From: Actinomycetota bacterium
GTDB taxonomy: Bacteria; Actinomycetota; Acidimicrobiia; Acidimicrobiales; MedAcidi-G1
Direction: 5' to 3'
Length of the DNA stretch: 64,000 bases
NCBI GenBank assembly: GCA_014381745.1
Contig: JACNLA010000032.1
Location: forward strand, 46,322 to 110,321
A program made the translations under genes and the position numbers. Positions within the stretch are counted from its first letter, which is position 1. Each line of letters opens with the position of its first letter. The notes beneath the pieces are model-generated. The model worked only from the letters and a program-made list of their open reading frames with translations, searched no databases and was not told the DNA's origin. Positions 17,540 through 25,575 of the stretch are shown piece after piece.

Positions 17540-18208
17540 ATGGCCTACAGCACACCTGAGTACCACCCAGCCTTCGAGGAGTACTGCGAGACCATCTACG
17601 AACTGGCAGAGGACGACTTTGACGTCATTCAGGCCCGCATTGCCGACCGCCTCGAAATCAGCCGACCGGCGGTCTCCGAGATGATCCGGAAGATGGAAAA
17701 GGAAGGCCTCGTGTCGACCGAGGGAACTGGCATCTCCCTCACCTCTGAAGGTCAGGATCTTGCGGTTTCGGTGGTCCGCCGCCATCGCCTGGCCGAGCGG
17801 TTTCTGACAGACCTCCTTGGTCTGTCATGGACCGATGCACACCACGAGGCCGGAAAGTGGGAGCACGTGATCTCCCCGCTGGTTGAATCGGCTCTGGACA
17901 AGTTGCTGGGTGAGCCGACCACCTGTCCACACGGAAATCCCATTCCGGGTAGTTCCTATGAGGCACCGGATTCCCGTCACCTTGTCGAGGTTGGGGTCGG
18001 TGAGGCTTTCACCGTGAGCCGCATCACCGAGGAACTCGAGTTCACCGAGGGGATGTTGGACTTCCTGGAACAGTCGGCCCTGATTCCCGGGAACCGGGGG
18101 ACCGTCACGGCTGCATCGCCTGACGGAACGGTCACCGTGGAGATAGCCGGCAATCACCTGGGGGTCGGGGTCTTCGCCGCCGAGCGGATTCTGGTGACGG
18201 CGGGCTAA
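17540..18208 (+). CDS. DtxR-family metal-dependent transcriptional regulator
   Basis: A 222-residue regulator with winged-helix domain (about 1-70; ADRLEISRPAVSEMIRKMEKEGLV is the recognition region), dimerisation/metal domain (about 75-150) and an SH3-like FeoA-type domain (about 155-222). Ancillary-site ligands are present as His82, Glu86 and His101. In the primary site, the IdeR Met10 position is Glu14 with Glu17 nearby, as in MntR, and the IdeR Cys102 position is Gly105; Glu108 and His109 remain. Metal choice (Fe or Mn) is therefore uncertain. It sits beside an Fe(III)-type ABC importer on the opposite strand, convergent with the permease gene, and probably controls it. Confidence 0.9.
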   Translation: MAYSTPEYHPAFEEYCETIYELAEDDFDVIQARIADRLEISRPAVSEMIRKMEKEGLVSTEGTGISLTSEGQDLAVSVVRRHRLAERFLTDLLGLSWTDAHHEAGKWEHVISPLVESALDKLLGEPTTCPHGNPIPGSSYEAPDSRHLVEVGVGEAFTVSRITEELEFTEGMLDFLEQSALIPGNRGTVTAASPDGTVTVEIAGNHLGVGVFAAERILVTAG

Positions 18209-18235
18209 GCCGCCAACTGTCGGCGCGGCCCGGAA

Positions 18236-19858
18236 TCAGGCCAGGTAATTGACGCGACGCACGATCAGGAACCATGTCATGAGGGCGCTGATCGCAACCA
18301 GGACGAGGGCAAGTAGGGCCATCTCCGGAAGGTACGACGCCTCGTAGGTGTTCCAGATCTCCACTGCCAGGGTCCGGAATCCGATTGGTGACACAAGGAG
18401 AGTGGCCGGCAGTTCCTTCATGGTGGAGAGCATCACGAGGCCACCGCCGGCAGCAAGGCTGGGAGCCATGAGGGGCAGCTCGACGGTCCTGAGGCGCCGT
18501 AGGCGCCCGGCGCCGAGCAGCCGGGCGGCATCCTCCATGCGACGGGGGACCGTGGATACTGCAACCTGAGCCGTCCGAACAGCCTGGGCACCGAAGTGGA
18601 CGACGTAGGCGAATACCAGCACCGGGAGGGTTCCGATCAGGAACTCGAACGGTGAGGCGTGCAGGGTCCAAAAGATGAGCGACAGGGCGACGACCAGACC
18701 GGGGATGGCAAAGCCGGCTACCACAACTGCGTTGATCATCCCGCCCACTCGTGTCCTGTGTCTGGTCAGCAGGTAGGCGACGGGCAGGACGGCGGCTATT
18801 GCGAGGACGGCCGCTACGACGCTGATCCACACCGTGTTCCACATCGGGCCGACAATGTCGTCGGCTCCCAGGCGCAGGCCGGCGCCACCACGCAGTTGAC
18901 GTGTCCAGCCGGAAGTTCCCCAGTCGACCAACGAGGCCGCCGGTGAGAACAGCGCCAGACCTACCACCAGCGTGCAGATGGCGAGTGATGGGGCCGACCA
19001 TCGCCGGAGCGGCACCAAAAGAGCGGGTCGGTCGCCGACCACCTGCGTTCGGTTTCCCCGTCTTGCGATCGTCCTCTCTGCGGCAACCACGACGAGCGCC
19101 AACACCAGCAGCACGAGGGCGAGCGTGAAGGAGCGGTCCTGGTCAAACAGCCTGGTCCGGAAGATTGTCTGTGTGAGGGTCTCGAAGCGCATCAGGTGGA
19201 CCGCTCCGAAGTCGCTCACTGTGTACAGGAACACCAGCAGGGAGCCGGCGGCGATCGAGGTCCGGGCCTGTGGCAGCACGATTCGCCTGAATACCTGAAC
19301 GGGTCGGTCACCCAGCAGTCGGGCGTTTTCTTCCAGAGAAGTGGGCAGCGTGGAGAGGCGGGCGGCGACCGGCAGGTAGACGTACGGGTAGGTGAACAGC
19401 GTCAGGACGAACCAGGCACCGAACAGGCCGCTGAGCCGCAGGTCCACGTTGAGGCCGACGACAGAGGCCAGGTCGTGGACGATTCCACCGGGGGTGAGGC
19501 CCGACTGGAGTGCGCCGGCTCCCACGAAGCTGGGGTAGACGAGCGGTAGGGGGACGACGATTCTCCAGAATCCCCGCATCGGTAGGTCGGTGCGGGTGGT
19601 CAGCCACGCCATGCCGGTGCCGATGACTGCGGCAGCCACGGAGACAAGAAGACCTAGTTGGATCGTCCGCCAGAGCGGGTCGAGGGTTCGCCTGGAGGCG
19701 ATGGTTGCAAGCTGGCCTCCGCCTGCGGTGGCTGTCCGCCAGATGACGTAGCCGCCCGGAATTGCGAAGAGGGCAGCAATTGCGAGGTTTGCCGTTACCA
19801 GCGCACGAGGAGGTCGCCCGGCACCCGCCCGGTGTCGGGCGACCCCGTCCTCGTTCAC
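18236..19858 (-). CDS. Fe(III)-type ABC transporter permease (two fused membrane domains)
   Basis: A 540-residue integral membrane protein with about twelve hydrophobic segments in two halves, each ending in an ABC-permease cytoplasmic loop: ENARLLGDRPVQVFRRIVLP in the first half and ARLLGAGRLRRLRTVELP in the second. This duplicated architecture is that of FbpB/ThiP-like permeases, and with the substrate-binding protein just upstream the substrate is most likely ferric iron. The start is GTG 19858, ten bases after the preceding stop and after a GAGG; the frame is open to 19933. It is the last gene of the importer cluster and is convergent with the dtxR-family gene. Confidence 0.88.
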   Translation of the reverse strand: MNEDGVARHRAGAGRPPRALVTANLAIAALFAIPGGYVIWRTATAGGGQLATIASRRTLDPLWRTIQLGLLVSVAAAVIGTGMAWLTTRTDLPMRGFWRIVVPLPLVYPSFVGAGALQSGLTPGGIVHDLASVVGLNVDLRLSGLFGAWFVLTLFTYPYVYLPVAARLSTLPTSLEENARLLGDRPVQVFRRIVLPQARTSIAAGSLLVFLYTVSDFGAVHLMRFETLTQTIFRTRLFDQDRSFTLALVLLVLALVVVAAERTIARRGNRTQVVGDRPALLVPLRRWSAPSLAICTLVVGLALFSPAASLVDWGTSGWTRQLRGGAGLRLGADDIVGPMWNTVWISVVAAVLAIAAVLPVAYLLTRHRTRVGGMINAVVVAGFAIPGLVVALSLIFWTLHASPFEFLIGTLPVLVFAYVVHFGAQAVRTAQVAVSTVPRRMEDAARLLGAGRLRRLRTVELPLMAPSLAAGGGLVMLSTMKELPATLLVSPIGFRTLAVEIWNTYEASYLPEMALLALVLVAISALMTWFLIVRRVNYLA

Positions 19859-19868
19859 TGGTCCAACC

Positions 19869-20906
19869 TCACTGGTCGAGGACCCCGCTGGCTTCGATGA
19901 TCTCGATGGTCCGGGTGAACTCTGCTGCCACATCGGCGATCTCGACGGCGCCGACCGTGTCAGCGGGTGCCGGAGGGAGGGTTTCGGCGGCTTCGACTCC
20001 GATCGCCAGTGGATACTCGAACACGGTGTCGGTCAGGTAGCGCTGCTGGGAGTCGCTCAGCAGGTGGGTCAGGAGCCGGTTGGCCAGGTCCTTCTCGTCG
20101 CTCTTGTTCAGGATCGCAGCGGTGGCGATGATCATGAGCCCACCGTCGTCACCTGGAGCAAAGCTGTGGTTGGCGGAGCGCTGAGCGTCACCGTTGGCTG
20201 CAACCTCTTGATGGTTGTAGTAGTGGTTTACGAGTCCGAAGCGGATCTCGTCGCGGCCCACGGCCTCGACGATCGCGCGGTTCTTGGGGTAGAAGCGTGC
20301 CCCGTTGGCGACCATGTCGTTCAGCCACCCGACGGCCACGTCATCGCCGTTGCGGAGGCGGAACACCGTGAACCAGTCTTGGAATGACGAGTTGCTGCCG
20401 GGTACGGCGACCAGGTTGCGGTAGTCGGGGCCGGTCAGATCAAAGACAGAGTTGGGAAGGTCGACCTGTTCCACCTCGTCGATGTTGTAGACCAGAACTC
20501 GTGCCCTGCCGGCGAAGCCGACCCAGGTGCCATCGGGTGAGCGGTCGGTCGGGTTGACCTGCTCCAGGACGGTGGTGTCGATTGGCGCCAACATGCCCTG
20601 ATCGTCAAGGAAACCGGCCGGTCCGGGGCTCCTTGAGAGGAATATGTCCGCGGAGGTCTTTTCGCCTTCTGTGGAGATGGCTAGCGCAAGGTCGTTCGAA
20701 GAGCCGTAGCGGACCTCGAGGGTTACTCCGGTGACGGCCTCGAACTCGGCGAAGATTGGTCCTACCAGCTTTTCGCTGCGTCCCGAGTAGATGGTCAGCG
20801 TCTGGCCGTCGTCAGTGCCACCGCATGCGGTGGCTGAGGCTGCGAGGGTCAGCACCAACAGCACCGGGATCAGGTGGTTCATGATGTGGATAGGTCGGTT
20901 CAACAT
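19869..20906 (-). CDS. Iron(III)-type ABC transporter substrate-binding lipoprotein
   Basis: A 345-residue periplasmic-binding-type protein. The N-terminus is a lipoprotein signal: hydrophobic LIPVLLVLTLAASATAC with the lipobox cysteine near residue 28 followed by GG. The mature part starts LTIYSGRSEKLVGPIFAEFE and has VRYGSSNDLALAI and DIFLSRSPGPAGFLD, typical of class 1 ferric-binding proteins (FbpA/FutA), and the LVNHYYNH region contains two adjacent tyrosines of the kind used to bind Fe(III). Two starts are possible, 20906 and 20882; the longer has an Arg before the hydrophobic core and is preferred. A candidate DtxR/IdeR box lies 32 bases upstream. Confidence 0.9.
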   Translation of the reverse strand: MLNRPIHIMNHLIPVLLVLTLAASATACGGTDDGQTLTIYSGRSEKLVGPIFAEFEAVTGVTLEVRYGSSNDLALAISTEGEKTSADIFLSRSPGPAGFLDDQGMLAPIDTTVLEQVNPTDRSPDGTWVGFAGRARVLVYNIDEVEQVDLPNSVFDLTGPDYRNLVAVPGSNSSFQDWFTVFRLRNGDDVAVGWLNDMVANGARFYPKNRAIVEAVGRDEIRFGLVNHYYNHQEVAANGDAQRSANHSFAPGDDGGLMIIATAAILNKSDEKDLANRLLTHLLSDSQQRYLTDTVFEYPLAIGVEAAETLPPAPADTVGAVEIADVAAEFTRTIEIIEASGVLDQ

Positions 20907-20937
20907 TGTCTGTGGGTCTTTCCATGGTTGATTTCCT

Positions 20938-20956
20938 TGATGTTAAGGAAACCTAA
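20938..20956 (-). promoter_or_regulatory. Candidate DtxR/IdeR iron box upstream of the binding-protein gene
   Basis: The minus strand reads TTAGGTTTCCTTAACATCA, matching 14 of 19 positions of the DtxR/IdeR consensus TTAGGTTAGCCTAACCTAA, including the whole TTAGGTT half. It also contains TAACAT, a possible -10. On the plus strand, TTTCCTT and AAGGAAA form an overlapping 7-bp inverted repeat (20932-20951). It sits in the 73-base gap between the ATPase and binding-protein genes, suggesting a separate metal-regulated promoter. Confidence 0.55.
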
Positions 20957-20979
20957 CAACCAACGAGAGGTAATCCAAC

Positions 20980-22044
20980 TCAGAGGGCGAAGACGCCTGG
21001 TCCGTCGTATGTCACGCCAACCCGGTCGCCACGCTGGAGGCTCACGCCGGCGTCGGTCCTGGCCCTGACGGGCGTTCCGTCGTCCATCTGGATCAGCACC
21101 ATGGCGTCATGGCCGTAGTACTCGACCAACTTGATCACACCGTCATCGCCCGGGCTCACGGCCAGGTCCTCCGGACGTAACATGACCTCGGTCGGTCCGG
21201 TCAAGTCAGTGATGAGCGGCACTCGGCCAATGGGCGTGACACATGTCGGTCCGTCGCCGGTCTCGCTGCAGGGGCCTTCTACCGGGAACAGGTTCGCCTC
21301 GCCGACGAACGTGGCGATCCACCTGTGGGCCGGCCGACGGTACAGGTCGTCGGGGCTCCCAACCTGGGCCACATGACCGTCATGGAGTACCGCCACCCGG
21401 TTTCCCAGGACGAAGGCCTCGTCCTGATCGTGTGTGACGAACACCGTGGTGACACCAAGTTCGACGAGAAGGTGGTGGATCTCCGTGCGGACCTGGGAGC
21501 GCAGGGTCGAGTCCAGGTTGGAAAAGGGCTCATCCATGAGAAGCACCGATGGCCGCGGTGCCAGGGCACGCGCCAGGGCCACTCGTTGCTGCTGGCCTCC
21601 GGAGAGCGTCCCCGGCATTCGGTCGGCCACGGCCTCAAGGCCGACAAGGTCCAGGGTCTCCCTGATCCGGTCGGCGCTCTGTTCCCCGCGGGGTAGGCCG
21701 TATCCGACGTTCTTCGCCACGTCCAGGTGGGGAAACAGTGCCCAGTCCTGGAACACCATTCCGATCCGGCGTCGTTCCGGTGGCACGAACTCACCCGGAC
21801 CGCTCACGATCCGGGCACCAAGGGAGATGCTTCCAGTTGTCGGTCGTTCCAGGCCGGCGATGGCACGTAGCAGCGTCGTCTTCCCACAACCGCTGGGGCC
21901 GAGTAGGGCGAGGATCTCACCCGGTGTCACCTTCAGCGACACATCGGACAGGACAGCGGGTCCTCCGTAGTCAACCGAAACCCCGTCGATGGTCAGGCTG
22001 ACCGGGGTCGGGTCGACCGGAGCAGCTCTTCCAATGTTCACCAT
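20980..22044 (-). CDS. ABC transporter ATP-binding protein (FbpC-like)
   Basis: A 354-residue ATPase with Walker [10 protein letters not shown] (about residues 49-57), Q-loop [10 protein letters not shown], signature LSGGQQQR, Walker B VLLMDEPF and switch HD in VTHDQDE. The C-terminal ~110 residues form a TOBE-type domain ([12 protein letters not shown]), as in FbpC/PotA/MalK ATPases. It should energise the importer made with the downstream binding protein and fused permease. The ATG at 22044 is preceded by TAGCCT at seven bases. It is divergent from the FetB-like permease gene with 94 bases between starts. Confidence 0.9.
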   Translation of the reverse strand: MVNIGRAAPVDPTPVSLTIDGVSVDYGGPAVLSDVSLKVTPGEILALLGPSGCGKTTLLRAIAGLERPTTGSISLGARIVSGPGEFVPPERRRIGMVFQDWALFPHLDVAKNVGYGLPRGEQSADRIRETLDLVGLEAVADRMPGTLSGGQQQRVALARALAPRPSVLLMDEPFSNLDSTLRSQVRTEIHHLLVELGVTTVFVTHDQDEAFVLGNRVAVLHDGHVAQVGSPDDLYRRPAHRWIATFVGEANLFPVEGPCSETGDGPTCVTPIGRVPLITDLTGPTEVMLRPEDLAVSPGDDGVIKLVEYYGHDAMVLIQMDDGTPVRARTDAGVSLQRGDRVGVTYDGPGVFAL

Positions 22045-22051
22045 GCCTAAC

Positions 22052-22057
22052 AGGCTA
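22052..22057 (-). promoter_or_regulatory. Candidate leaderless -10 hexamer (ABC ATPase gene)
   Basis: The minus strand reads TAGCCT seven bases before the ATG at 22044. A TTAGGC directly after it, next to the ATG, recalls half an iron box, but the full site does not match. Confidence 0.4.
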
Positions 22058-22125
22058 GAGGTGGTTTCCCTCTCGCCACAAAGCGAGTTGCCGGGGCTCC
22101 TGATGCCTGTCGCTTATCCGCTGGT

Positions 22126-22131
22126 TACGGT
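22126..22131 (+). promoter_or_regulatory. Candidate leaderless -10 hexamer (FetB-like gene)
   Basis: TACGGT is followed by seven bases and the ATG at 22139. It decides the start, since the frame is open from 21989 without homology. Confidence 0.4.
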
Positions 22132-22138
22132 TCGCCCC

Positions 22139-22921
22139 ATGACCGACGTGGACATCGGCCCGTGGGGCCTGGCCGCATCCCTCCTGCTCGTGGCAGCAGC
22201 CGTGGGGATCTCCTTCATGCGGAGCCTCCGACTGGAGCGCGACCTGCTGATGGCGGTCATCCGATCAATATTGCAGCTGTTGATCGCAGGGCTGGCTCTT
22301 CGCTTGATTCTGGATCCGGGCACCGACATCGTCTGGGCGTGGTTATGGGCCGTGGGCCTCGTGCCGTTTGCCGCCACCAGCGCCAGACGACGGGAGCGCC
22401 GACTCCCGGGGCTCTTCTGGATGACGGCGCTGGGCTACATGCTGGGCCTCGGTGTGAGCCTCGGTGTCGTGTTCGGCCTTGGTGTGATGCCCCTGGAGGC
22501 CAGGGTGCTCGTCCCGGTTGCCGGAATGGTCGTCGGCAACTCGCTGAAGGTCGTGGTCGTTGCGGCTACAAGGTTGGTTGATGGGATTCGGGACCGGGCT
22601 GGAGAGATCGAAGCGATGTTGGCTTTGGGGTTCAACGACAGGAGGGCCGTAAGGGACGTGGCCGCCGATGCCCTGCGTCTGGCGCTTCTCCCACAGATTG
22701 AGATCACCAGGTCTGTCGGCCTCGTGTTCATCCCGGGAGCCCTGACCGGGCTGGTCCTGGCAGGGGTCGACCCACTGGATGCCGCCATGGTGCAGGCGGC
22801 CCTGCTGTTCCTGATTCTTGGCTCGGCGGCCATCACCGGGCTGGTGGTGGTCCTGTTGGGATCGGGCCGGTACCTGACCGTTGATCAGCGGCTGGAGCCA
22901 CCGGATCGGGGCGGTGGCTGA
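22139..22921 (+). CDS. fetB: FetB-like ABC permease (UPF0014)
   Basis: A 260-residue membrane protein with six or seven hydrophobic segments. The UPF0014 signature is clear: IRSILQLLIAGLALRLIL after the first segment, then LVPVAGMVVGNSLK, the cytoplasmic LGFNDRRAVRDVAADALRLAL helix, and VFIPGALTGLVLAGVDP. In E. coli FetB pairs with the ATPase FetA to export excess iron. No fetA-like gene is adjacent; the nearest ATPase is the importer ATPase, divergent at 22044. Its position beside a dtxR-family gene and iron importer supports a metal role. The 3' end overlaps the convergent maf gene by 37 bases. Confidence 0.85.
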   Translation: MTDVDIGPWGLAASLLLVAAAVGISFMRSLRLERDLLMAVIRSILQLLIAGLALRLILDPGTDIVWAWLWAVGLVPFAATSARRRERRLPGLFWMTALGYMLGLGVSLGVVFGLGVMPLEARVLVPVAGMVVGNSLKVVVVAATRLVDGIRDRAGEIEAMLALGFNDRRAVRDVAADALRLALLPQIEITRSVGLVFIPGALTGLVLAGVDPLDAAMVQAALLFLILGSAAITGLVVVLLGSGRYLTVDQRLEPPDRGGG

Positions 22922-23475
22922 CCGCCCAACACGCTGAGCAGCTCCATGACCGCTCCGATTGAGAGTCCAACCACGTTGTCACGGCAGCCGTCCACCTCGG
23001 TCACAAACCTCGCTCCGCCACCCTGGATGGCGTAACCACCGGCCTTGTCCAGGGGCTCGCCCGTGGAGACGTACTCGTTGACCTCCTCATCGGTGAGATC
23101 CCGGAACGTAACGCGGGTCGTGATCACACCGGATGCATCGTTGGAACCCGACCGGACGGCGATTCCACCCACGACCGTGTGGGTCCGGCCCGAGAGCATC
23201 ATCAGCATCGACCTGGCCCGGTCAGGAGTCCCCGGCTTACCCAGGACCCTCCCGTCCACGACAACCGCCGTATCGGCGGCGATTCCGGTCTCACCGGCCA
23301 CGACAACCGAGTGCAGTTTTGCGAGGGCAAGCCGCTCGACCATCGCCGCAGGGTCCTCGTCGGGCAGCGGGGTTTCATCCACCGGGGGGGCCCTCACCTC
23401 CGGGTCGAATCCCACACCACGCAAAAGGGTCAGCCTCTGCGGCGAGCCGGATGCCAGCACCAGTTGCCGGGTCAT
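22885..23475 (-). CDS. maf: Maf family nucleoside-triphosphate pyrophosphatase
   Basis: A 196-residue Maf protein. LASGSPQRLTLL at residues 7-18 is the substrate-binding S-x-S-x-R motif; VDETPLPDEDP, GIAADTAVVVDGRVLGKP and TRVTFRDLTDEEVNEYV are conserved blocks. These enzymes hydrolyse non-canonical or modified NTPs such as dTTP/UTP or m7GTP and have been linked to septum inhibition. The gene starts five bases after the dus stop and is probably cotranscribed with it. The coding end overlaps the convergent FetB-like gene by 37 bases, and the last ten residues (Pro/Arg/Ser-rich) may be dispensable. Confidence 0.9.
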   Translation of the reverse strand: MTRQLVLASGSPQRLTLLRGVGFDPEVRAPPVDETPLPDEDPAAMVERLALAKLHSVVVAGETGIAADTAVVVDGRVLGKPGTPDRARSMLMMLSGRTHTVVGGIAVRSGSNDASGVITTRVTFRDLTDEEVNEYVSTGEPLDKAGGYAIQGGGARFVTEVDGCRDNVVGLSIGAVMELLSVLGGQPPPRSGGSSR

Positions 23476-23479
23476 CAGG

Positions 23480-24682
23480 TCACCCTCCGGAGACCAGGGC
23501 CTCGGCCTCGGCCGGAAGAGGTGTCATGTCATCGGGATCGTCCAGCCAGCCGTCGGGCAGGACGACCCGCTGAGGTCCGCTGCGGTGGCTGCGTGGCGTC
23601 CGCAGCGATGCCGGATCGATCGGCAACCCGCCTCCCAGTTCATCCAGCATCTCGCTGAGCAGCTGGTCCAGATCGTCGGGTGAGTCGATGGCCTTGAGGT
23701 CCCGTCGGGCCGCCGGGCCCGTCGGGTAGCCCTTTAGGTACCAGGTCGTGTGCTTGCGGAAGTCCCGGATTCCGCGTGGTCCCGCCCATTCAACGAGGAG
23801 CCGTGCGTGTCGGGACATGGTCGCAGCCACACCCGCAAGGTCTGGAGGGTCGTTGGTGTCCGAACCGCCCGAGGCGGGGGAGTCTCCGAACACGGCAGCC
23901 AGATCGCCGAACAGCCATGGGCGCCCCAGGCAGCCCCGCCCCACCACCACGCCGTCACAGCCGGTCGAGCGCATCATCCGCAGGGCATCCCACGGCTCCC
24001 AGATGTCACCGTTGCCAAACACCGGAATTGAGGTCACCGCCTCCTTCAACGATGCCACCGCCGACCAGTCGGCCTCGCCCGAGTAGAGCTGTTCGGCTGT
24101 GCGGGCGTGGAGAGCCAGAGCCGACACCCCCACATCCTCAGCTATTTGACCGGCCTGCAGGTAGGTGAGATGCCCGTCGTCGGTGCCCTTCCTGAACTTG
24201 ACGGTGACCGGAACATCGCCGGCAGCTCCCACGGCAGCCCCCACGATTGACCCGAACAGACGGGGCTTGAGCGGCAGGGCGGCACCGCCTCCCTTGCGGG
24301 TGACCTTCGGCATCGGGCAGCCGAAGTTGAGGTCGATGTGGTCGACCCTGTCTTCGTTCACGAGGAGGCGGACGGCACGATGCATGCTCTCGGGCTCGGT
24401 GCCGTAGAGCTGAATGCTGCGCGGTGACTCGTCGGGTTCGAAACGGCTGTGGCGGACGGTCTTGGCGTTGCCGTCCACGAGCCCACGTGCGGTGATCATC
24501 TCGCTCACGAAGAGGCCTGCACCGAGTTCCCTGCACAGCGTCCGGAACGGGGCGTTGGTGACCCCTGCCATGGGCGCCAGCACCACCGGCGGCCAGACTT
24601 CCATGGCGCCGACCCGGGCAGGCTTGAACTCGTCGGGGGCGGCAGTGGTGACACCGACGTTTACCTCGCTGCGCAGGCCCAT
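23480..24682 (-). CDS. dusB: tRNA-dihydrouridine synthase (DusB-like)
   Basis: A 400-residue FMN-dependent tRNA-modifying enzyme that reduces specific uridines to dihydrouridine. VLAPMAGVTNAPFR at the N-terminus, IQLYGTEPE, and LNFGCPMPKVTRKGGGAAL with the catalytic Cys are diagnostic; VKFRKG, ALHARTAEQLYSGEADW, VFGNGDIWEP and VVVGRGCLGRPWLF complete the barrel, followed by the helical tRNA-binding domain. Start ATG 24682 is chosen from homology and a TACGCT hexamer seven bases upstream; the frame is open to 24931. It is the first gene of a dus-maf unit. Confidence 0.92.
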   Translation of the reverse strand: MGLRSEVNVGVTTAAPDEFKPARVGAMEVWPPVVLAPMAGVTNAPFRTLCRELGAGLFVSEMITARGLVDGNAKTVRHSRFEPDESPRSIQLYGTEPESMHRAVRLLVNEDRVDHIDLNFGCPMPKVTRKGGGAALPLKPRLFGSIVGAAVGAAGDVPVTVKFRKGTDDGHLTYLQAGQIAEDVGVSALALHARTAEQLYSGEADWSAVASLKEAVTSIPVFGNGDIWEPWDALRMMRSTGCDGVVVGRGCLGRPWLFGDLAAVFGDSPASGGSDTNDPPDLAGVAATMSRHARLLVEWAGPRGIRDFRKHTTWYLKGYPTGPAARRDLKAIDSPDDLDQLLSEMLDELGGGLPIDPASLRTPRSHRSGPQRVVLPDGWLDDPDDMTPLPAEAEALVSGG

Positions 24683-24689
24683 GGAGGTA

Positions 24690-24695
24690 AGCGTA
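24690..24695 (-). promoter_or_regulatory. Candidate leaderless -10 hexamer (dusB)
   Basis: The minus strand reads TACGCT, then seven bases, then the ATG at 24682. The seven-base interval includes CCTCC, the complement of a Shine-Dalgarno sequence, so no ribosome site is present. Confidence 0.4.
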
Positions 24696-24717
24696 CGGGT
24701 GGCGGGGTTGGTGGTGG

Positions 24718-25575
24718 TCAGGCAGCCAGGCGGAAGCCCTGGTGAGCTGTCGAGCTGTCGGGAGTGTTGCCTAGCCTCGCCCCTACCCGGTACCGGTTGC
24801 AGTAGCTGTCGTGACACAGGAACGAGCCACCCCTTGCGATCCTGTCGACGCCCATCGACGGGCCGGTCGGGTCCACAAGGGGCCGTTCCGCGGGGTGGCG
24901 TGAGGAGAAGTGGTCTGCACACCATTCCCACACATTTCCCGAGCAGTTGAAGAGGCCGAAGCCGTTGGGCTCAAATTCGTCCACCGGGCAGGTTCCTGAA
25001 TAACCGTCTTCGGCTGTGTCCTCGACCGGGAAGGTTCCGGTCCAGATGTTGCAGCGGTGTTCATCGTCAGGGCAGAGCTCGTCACCCCATGGAAGCCTTG
25101 CCTGCTCGAGCCCTCCGCGGGCGGCGAACTCCCACTCGGCCTCGGTTGGGAGCCGACCGCCGGCCCAGCCGGCGAAGGCCACGGCGTCGAACCACGAGAC
25201 GTGGACGACGGGGTGGTCGCCTCGGCCGGTCAGGTCCGATTCAGGTCCGGTCGGGTGACACCAACTCGCGCCGAAGACCTGGCGCCACCAGGGAGCGCTG
25301 ACAACCCCACGGGTCTCGGGAAAGTCGTCGGGCAGGTGTCCGGCGAACACGAACGACCAGCCCTCTGACTCGGCGGTCGTGCTTTGCCCGGTGGCGTCCA
25401 CGAAGGCAGCGAACTCGTCGTTGGTGACCGTCGTCGCCGAGATGTGGAAGGGGGAGAGCAGCACCTCTCTAACCGGGCCCTCGCCGTCGGTCGGGTAGCC
25501 GAGGGGGTCGTCGCTCCCCATCAGGAAGGTTCCCCCCGGAAGGTCGACCATTCCGGCGAGCGGGTCGATGGTCAT
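24718..25575 (-). CDS. Formylglycine-generating enzyme (sulfatase-modifying factor)
   Basis: A 285-residue FGE/SUMF1-family protein. GGTFLMGSDDP at the start, HPVVHVSWFDAVAFAGWAGGRLPTEAEWEFAARGG, NCSGNVWEWCAD, and the copper/active-site pair in RGGSFLCHDSYCNRYR are all present. The C-x-x-x-x-C pair is the one used by aerobic FGEs to oxidise a sulfatase Cys to formylglycine, which separates this protein from EgtB-like relatives. No sulfatase gene lies in the window, so the client must be elsewhere. The start overlaps the stop of the alpha/beta hydrolase gene (ATGA), placing it at the end of an epoxide hydrolase - hydrolase - FGE operon. Confidence 0.9.
   Translation of the reverse strand: MTIDPLAGMVDLPGGTFLMGSDDPLGYPTDGEGPVREVLLSPFHISATTVTNDEFAAFVDATGQSTTAESEGWSFVFAGHLPDDFPETRGVVSAPWWRQVFGASWCHPTGPESDLTGRGDHPVVHVSWFDAVAFAGWAGGRLPTEAEWEFAARGGLEQARLPWGDELCPDDEHRCNIWTGTFPVEDTAEDGYSGTCPVDEFEPNGFGLFNCSGNVWEWCADHFSSRHPAERPLVDPTGPSMGVDRIARGGSFLCHDSYCNRYRVGARLGNTPDSSTAHQGFRLAA

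Noticed and set aside
22045..22138. Second DtxR/IdeR box between the ABC ATPase and FetB-like genes
   Set aside because: TAGCCT and TTAGGC fragments are present, but no 19-bp alignment exceeds about a third of the consensus.
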